A stretch of DNA of 64,000 bases from Phyto melanocephala (lineage: Eukaryota > Arthropoda > Insecta > Diptera > Rhinophoridae), in contig OW799233.1 in NCBI GenBank assembly GCA_941918925.1, forward strand, positions 71,203,578-71,267,577, read 5' to 3'. The translations under genes were made by a program, and so were the position numbers. The notes under the pieces are model-generated. The model had not been told where the DNA came from. It searched no databases and worked only from the letters and a program-made list of their open reading frames with translations. Positions 58,744 through 64,000 of this stretch are shown piece by piece (the first letter of the stretch is position 1; each line of letters starts with the position of its first letter).

Positions 58744-59225
58744 AAATAATTTTTAGAAAAAATATTCCTAAAATGGTTACAATTTAATTTAATTTGAATT
58801 ATAAAAAAATTAAATAAAGAAACAAATGAACTTAAGCCAAAATAAAAAATGGTTCACATTAAAAATTTAATATATAGAAAAAAGTTCGAATAAAATATAA
58901 ATATATAATTATAACACACATGGCACGGTGTTAATGACATTCAAGAATTCATTGTTCAGTGTCTATCACCTAGATGGACTTATATATAAATGAAAATGTA
59001 AATACAACCTTGTTTTCAATAATTCCAGCCAAAGGATGGATATTGAAAGCATAACAAAAAATGTATTACGAATATAGAAGAATATGAACATGTTGAATTA
59101 TGAATTGTCATTTGATAGGTGAAATAAAATATTCAACAAAATATGAAAATTAATACTAAGATTCACTAATTCAAATTTCATTCAATTGTAACATAAATAG
59201 GAATTTTAAGTTACATAGTAGTATA

Positions 59226-59293
59226 CCGATAAAGAGTGCTGATGATGAAATCGTAGCTGATTTCGAAAATGCATTCCACTCGGCTAATATCGG
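59226..59293 (+). ncRNA. Hammerhead ribozyme motif, array unit 2
   Basis: Identical to the unit 1 motif, exactly 550 bp downstream. Confidence 0.8.
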
Positions 59294-59775
59294 AAATAAT
59301 TTTTAGAAAAAATATTCCTAAAATGGTTACAATTTAATTTAATTTGAATTATAAAAAAATTAAATAAAGAAACAAATGAACTTAAGCCAAAATAAAAAAT
59401 GGTTCACATTAAAAATTTAATATATAGAAAAAAGTTCGAATAAAATATAAATATATAATTATAACACACATGGCACGGTGTTAATGACATTCAAGAATTC
59501 ATTGTTCAGTGTCTATCACCTAGATGGACTTATATATAAATGAAAATGTAAATACAACCTTGTTTTCAATAATTCCAGCCAAAGGATGGATATTGAAAGC
59601 ATAACAAAAAATGTATTACGAATATAGAAGAATATGAACATGTTGAATTATGAATTGTCATTTGATAGGTGAAATAAAATATTCAACAAAATATGAAAAT
59701 TAATACTAAGATTCACTAATTCAAATTTCATTCAATTGTAACATAAATAGGAATTTTAAGTTACATAGTAGTATA

Positions 59776-59843
59776 CCGATAAAGAGTGCTGATGATGAAA
59801 TCGTAGCTGATTTCGAAAATGCATTCCACTCGGCTAATATCGG
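59776..59843 (+). ncRNA. Hammerhead ribozyme motif, array unit 3
   Basis: Identical to the unit 1 motif, a further 550 bp downstream; mirror partner of 54981-55048 in the palindrome. Confidence 0.8.
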
Positions 59844-60024
59844 AAATAATTTTTAGAAAAAATATTCCTAAAATGGTTACAATTTAATTTAATTTGAATT
59901 ATAAAAAAATCAAATAAAGAAACAAATGAACTTAAGCCAAAATAAAAAATGGTTCACATTAAAAATTTAATATATAGAAAAAAGTTCGAATAAAGTATAA
60001 ATATATAAAATATAAAAATAATAA

Positions 60025-60468
60025 AAAAAATCTTTTTTTTTGGCTCAGCTGGGATTCGATGCCACGTTTTCTCTAACCAGTATACACGTTTGTATGTATG
60101 TATGTTGTTGTAGTAATTTTGTTTTTGTGAAAAAAAAAATCGAGGTGGTCGTGGGTTTATGTTCATATCTCAGTTGTTTATGTACCGATGTTTCTGATTT
60201 TCAATACCGATGTTTCTGATTTTCAATACCGATCTACTCCCGAATATTTCTGATATTTTAATACCTCACCCGAGTCCAAGCGATGTCGGGGGGCTTCAAA
60301 AAGTTGATTTCAACAAACACACGGATAGACTGACAGGGCTTAATCGACTCCCCTATTCATAAGCTTTCAGAAAATATGTACTTTATGGGGTCGGAAATCA
60401 AAATTGTAGAAATTTCACACGGAATGACAAACCTATATATACCCTTTTTCACTGTGTGAAGGGTATAA
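60025..60468 (-). repeat. Family A 5' half in right palindrome arm
   Basis: Mirror of 54366-54810, ending TTTTTCACTGTGTGAAGGG at its 5' terminus. Confidence 0.75.
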
Positions 60469-61231
60469 AAATCAGAAACCTAAGCAGAAGCAAAAGCAAT
60501 CAAACGAATAAGAAGTTTTTCAATGCTGCCAAAAACTGTTCGATCTTGTCGATTGCAGAAGTTCTTGTAGTGTTTTTTGTTTGTGCTTTAACTGCGATTG
60601 TTAGTCGTTTAAGAAGTAGAAGTGAAGCAACAGTTTGTGTTTGCCCAATGAAAAACTGTTAAGTCGAAGTAATAGCACAATTTTACGACTTTTACTATTT
60701 CGACTGCAGTTTTTCAAACACTGGTTCTAACTTCACTAGTGGATTTTCAATGTTAAGTGCATTTTGAATATCTATAGCAAATAACATTATCTAGGGTATA
60801 ATTGGCCATTAGTACTGGTGACAGAGTAGATACTAAATCAGTACTTTTTTAATACAGACATTTCCTGCAGGGGAGTTCGATGTAAATTCAAAAAAAAAAT
60901 CATTTATTATAATTTTTTACAAAAATTTTATATATAACAGCATGTGCCCTCGACTTCGTCTGCACACATATTAATCCAAGATTGTTAATAAAATGCTAAA
61001 ATAAATATTTAAGAAATAATAATAATAAAAAAAATAATTTTAAACGGTAAATAACATTATAAGCAGTAATATGTTCAATAATATACTTTAAAATAAACTA
61101 TAATGCTTTTATTCACCTTTAATAATTTAAATAAACCTCACTGTACTTGTATTACTTTTGTTAAGTGCAAGGCTGATGTGACGTGTATACGCAGAACGAA
61201 ACATTTTTTAATTAATGCGTGAACGCATTAA

Positions 61232-61475
61232 AGAAATTGTAATTCTTAATTTTTCTAAATTTCTTTCATCAAAATCGGACAAGTAGTTCTCGAGTTATGT
61301 TAAACTACGTTTTTGCCAAAATGTTACAACTAAGCGAAAAAACATCAAGATAAGGAAAAAATTTTAAAATGTCATAAAAAAACTAACGCATACGAACGCC
61401 AAACCCTTTGAGGGTTTTATTATACTGACCTAGTACCATCACCCTGACTTGGAATTTCTCACCCCCCAGACAATA
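61232..61475 (+). repeat. Direct-repeat flank of the palindrome (matches 53255-53490)
   Basis: AAATTGTAATTCTTAATTTTT through CCATCACCCTGACTTGG, same orientation as the left copy, with several substitutions. The TTAA element separates the two. It is preceded by the palindrome TTAATGCG-tgaa-CGCATTAA (61210-61231). Confidence 0.65.
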
Positions 61476-61573
61476 ATCCCAAAAATGTTCCACAGTGTAA
61501 TTATTATTATTTATTAATTATGTATAATGTTAAATAATTATTCCAAAATAGGCATATATTAAATATCTATATA

Positions 61574-61857
61574 TTAAATATTAACTAAAATTATTACAGC
61601 TCGAGGTCTTTTAGTACCTTTTTACACAATTTTTTCATATGACAAAATGTTGAAATTTATATGGTATATGTTTTCAAAAGTTTGTTATTTCAAATTTATT
61701 TTTTCACACAAAAAATTTTTACAAAAAATCAAAACAAATATTTCCTGACGATGCTACACAACGAAGTAGCGAAATATTGGAAGAATTAATAAAAACTAAA
61801 GATATTATTTAAATAATTAAAAAACCTCTAGCTGTAATAATTTTAGTTAATATTTAA
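61574..61857 (+). repeat. Inverted-repeat-bounded Penelope-like 3' end with hammerhead
   Basis: Arms 61574-61612 (TTAACTAAAATTATTACAGC, TCGAGGTC) and 61821-61857 (inverse, with CCTCTAGCTG) enclose a hammerhead motif. The right arm contains the CCTCAAGCT-like end found after the hammerheads of the other Penelope-like copies, so this is probably a fourth copy with a partly inverted terminal repeat. Confidence 0.5.
61741..61785 (+). ncRNA. Hammerhead ribozyme motif, Penelope-like end
   Basis: CTGACGA, an extra T, stem II GCTAC...GTAGC (5 bp), GAAA, stem III AUAU, U at the cleavage position; stem I TTTC/GGAA is short with one G-U pair. All core residues fit CUGANGA...GAAA. Confidence 0.6.
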
Positions 61858-62125
61858 ATTAAAAATTAAAAAAAAAAAAAAAAATTAAATAAAATTAAAT
61901 ATAAGTAGTTATAAAATTCTAGTAAAGCCTTGTTTACAAAAATTGTATTTGTAACATTTGTTTGGGTAATCATTTTTAAGACATCACTGTCATAACAAAA
62001 TTTTGAGTTGAATTTTAATAAATCCTTAGATTGAATGAATCATGAAATAGTGTTTACCCGAAGCCGGACTCTAAATTCAAACTGGGGCAGAGACAACCAT
62101 TAATGTACACATTTGGTTGAACTTC
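61858..62125. other. No gene seen
   Basis: A-rich stretch followed by AT-rich unique-looking DNA. Confidence 0.4.
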
Positions 62126-62332
62126 TTAAAGCAGAGCCTGCACACCCATATTCTTTCTCATCATAACCAAACAATCATCTGAACCAAGTCCGATTACATC
62201 TTTTATAGGAATTTTATTAATCTTTAAAACGTTCATTATAAAAATCGATTGATCGGAACCATCAGGTACTTCAACTATGGTCAAAAAACGATCAACACAT
62301 TTTCCAAAATATAAACGTATTAAAATGGCCAA
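62126..62332 (-). pseudogene. hAT-like transposase fragment
   Basis: The minus strand reads LIRLYFGKCVDRFLTIVEVPDGSD and IKDVIGLGSDDCLVMMRKNM. VEVPDG followed by a GLGSDD-type catalytic aspartate region is the central block of hAT-like (DUF4371/ZBED-type) transposases. No other part of the gene is nearby; the frame has an intact start codon only by chance. It belongs to a different lineage from the relic at 130-1107, where the equivalent block reads IGLATYGASVMAG. Confidence 0.6.
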
Positions 62333-63041
62333 ATTTTTTAATACTGTGCAGTTCGTACTTTTGTATTTTAGTATTTATAGAGAGAAAACGAATTTATTTC
62401 TTTTTAATAAAAAATATATTTTTCTTAAAAAGTATGTAAAATTATATTTTTTAATTGTTTGAAAAAGTGCCAAGCATGCCATCGTGCCATTAAACAATTA
62501 ATAGTGCCAAAAATGGCACGATTGTGCCACTTTTCCCAACAGTGGTAGCAGCACAACATTTTTGATTTTTTCAAATTTACTGAGTGCAACATCTTTATAG
62601 TCTATAGTCTTTGTACGAGCCTTTAGCAAACATAATGAAATTTATATGAGTTCTGTATTGTATTGTTTCGTAAATATACTACAACTAATTTACTCTCTTT
62701 TATTCAATGTTCTCTATCTGCCCTTCACTGACCTAGAGTTATAGTTGTCTGAGCGCAGAAGTGTTCACTCGCAGCATTCGTCATTCGTAGTAATATTTAA
62801 AGCAGCGTTGCCAGATGGTCTAGGAAAAAGAAAATGAAAAAAATGAAATGAAAAATATTGAATAATGGCAACGCAGCGCAGTCCGTTATTTCATTGCGCG
62901 ACGTAGACGCAGAACTTACTTTTTATATATTTATACATTTTTGAAAACAAATTTTACAACAAACACACAATTATATTCTATGATGCTAAAGATGCACACA
63001 AGAACATTTTTTTAAATGGCTGAGTGCGCTCTTTATGTATT
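62333..63041. other. No gene; shared repeat at 62550-62612
   Basis: ACTGAGTGCAACATCTTTATAGTCTATAGTC near 62579 recurs at 37852 and 40430, next to AGCACA. 62465-62540 has repeated GTGCCA/TGGCAC motifs (GTGCCATCGTGCCAT, AATGGCACGATTGTGCC), possibly a transposon end. Nothing coding. Confidence 0.45.
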
Positions 63042-64000
63042 TTTATACCCTTCACACAGTGAACAAGTAACAGTGCTATATTCGGCCGTGCCGAATCTTA
63101 TATACCCTTCACAACGTGTAGTCATGCAATAACAATTGTTTGTATCACCATTCATCCCATATAAAATACGTGCATACGTACACGTTAGAATAAATGTGGC
63201 ATCGAATCCCAGCTGAGCCAAAAAAATTTTATTTTATTTTATTTAATATATTATTTATATTTTATTATTTTTTTTTTATATTTTTTTTAAATTTTTTTAA
63301 AAAATTTTTTTTAGAAAAATTTAAAAAAATTTTTTTTTAAATTTTTTTAAAATTTTTTTTTTGTAGTTTTTTTTATTATTTTTTTCTTATTTTTAATATT
63401 TTTTTTTTTTTAATTTTTTTTTGTTTGGTATGTTTTTTACATGTATTTATGTATGTATGTTGTTGTTGTAATTGTGAAAAAAAACGAGGTGGTCGTGGTT
63501 TTTTGCTCATGTCTCAAAAAGTTATGGGGCGATTGTGCTGAATTTCAATAGCGATTCATTCCTGGATATTTCCAAGAGATTGATACCATATACAGATCTG
63601 AGGAACATGTAGTTGCTTCTAAAAGTTGATTTCAACCAACACACGGGCAGACGGATAGACGGACAGACGGTCAGGGCTTAATCGACTCCTCTATTCAGAA
63701 AAATATATACTTTATGGGGTCGGAAATGAAAATTGTAGAAATTACAAACGGAATGACAGAGCTATATATACCCTTGTGCACCACAGGTGAAGGGTATAAA
63801 AAGGGTATATATAGGTTTGTCATTCCGTGTGAAATTTCTACAATTTTCATTTCCGACCCCATAAAGTATAAATTTTTTGAAAGCTTATGAATAGGGAAGT
63901 CGATTAAGCTCTGTCAGTCTGTCCGTCTGTCCGTGTGTATGTTGAAATCAACTTTTTGAAGCCCCCTGACATCGCTTGGACCCGGCTGAGGTATTAAAAT
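63042..64000. mobile_element. Family A minus copy inserted in a family A plus copy that leaves the window
   Basis: 5' stub TTATACCCTTCACACAGTGA (63042-63062), then a complete minus copy from ACAAGTAACAGTGC to CACAGGTGAAGGGTATAAA (about 63797), then the plus copy continues AAGGGTATATATAGG to the window edge. The minus copy is of the CACCTGTGGTG subtype like 4193-4991; the host copy is the CACACAGTG subtype. Confidence 0.75.

Larger units (their letters stand above)
55268..60005 (+). repeat. 550-bp tandem repeat array with hammerhead motifs
   Basis: Units in register: the first starts at 55268, is split at 55355 by the CACAG transposon and continues at 58551-59010; the second is 59011-59560; the third 59561 to about 60005, truncated by a family A copy. 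The 550-bp period is exact at three landmark points (58611, 59161, 59711). Units look almost identical. Each carries one hammerhead motif. No primer-binding or coding signal was found. Confidence 0.88.
53626..61207. mobile_element. 7.58-kb palindromic (foldback-like) element flanked by TTAA
   Basis: The arms, about 53626-55257 and 59563-61207, are near-identical inverted repeats of roughly 1.64 kb that start AAAATGTTTCGTTCTGCG. TTAA lies outside both (53622-53625, 61208-61211), a target duplication known for piggyBac and Kolobok elements. Each arm contains an unidentified ~740-bp outer segment, a family A 5' half and a part-unit of the 550-bp hammerhead repeat; the loop holds more repeat units and a complete CACAG transposon. 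No piggyBac-type gene is present. Confidence 0.7.

Noticed and set aside
54171..60662. Paired 68-codon frames MKGIKIRNLSRSKSNQ in both palindrome arms
   Set aside because: They begin in the family A terminus and are duplicated only because the arms are; no support for translation.
1..64000. CRISPR array, prophage, operon or rRNA genes
   Set aside because: No direct-repeat/spacer pattern of CRISPR type, no bacterial gene organisation, and no rRNA-like sequence was seen.

Overview
This window is AT-rich, gene-poor, heavily rearranged eukaryotic DNA, most likely from a higher fly. The evidence is one coding exon that matches neverland (a Rieske oxygenase of insect ecdysteroid synthesis), abundant short TATACCC...GTCCGTCTGTCC repeats of the DINE-1/INE-1 (Helentron) kind, and dipteran-type BEL, gypsy, Penelope, Helitron, mariner, P, hAT and Harbinger relics. 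No bacterial genes, operons, rRNA genes or CRISPR arrays are seen. The species cannot be named from the sequence; a calyptrate fly is a guess.

Layout. 0-2.2 kb: broken hAT transposase and a 947-bp inverted-repeat element. 2.2-9.5 kb: Helentron-like family A copies alternating with duplicated anonymous segments that carry a tRNA-like promoter. 10.1-10.8 kb: hAT-type MITE with target duplication. 13.995-14.388 kb: the neverland exon, flanked by AG and GTAAGT. 14.8-17.4 kb: mariner and a decayed Harbinger. 17.6-28.0 kb: a BEL/Pao element split by a gypsy element (4-bp target duplication AGAG), which itself holds a LINE, a family A copy and a family B copy. 28.0-33.5 kb: Penelope-like fragments with hammerhead-ribozyme motifs, a Helitron, and an LTR-element leader. 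34.4-44.6 kb: family B copies and a seemingly perfect 2,578-bp tandem duplication. 44.9-51.7 kb: a P/THAP9-like transposon with about 275-bp terminal repeats, interrupted by a TA-inserting MITE that is in turn interrupted by a Helitron.

53.6-61.2 kb is the most unusual part: a 7.6-kb palindromic structure bounded by TTAA whose centre is built from a 550-bp tandem repeat. Every sufficiently complete unit carries a 68-nt sequence that folds as a minimal type I hammerhead ribozyme. One unit is split by a 3.19-kb DNA transposon (ends CACAG/CTGTG, 3-bp TTA target duplication) with an intact 513-codon reading frame. That frame appears to lack the central part of its family and contains an in-frame GT-AG intron.

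The mobile elements do not form a pathway; they record layers of insertion in what is probably intronic or flanking DNA of neverland. Family names, ribozyme folds and splice sites were recognised by eye; no database search or folding program was run.
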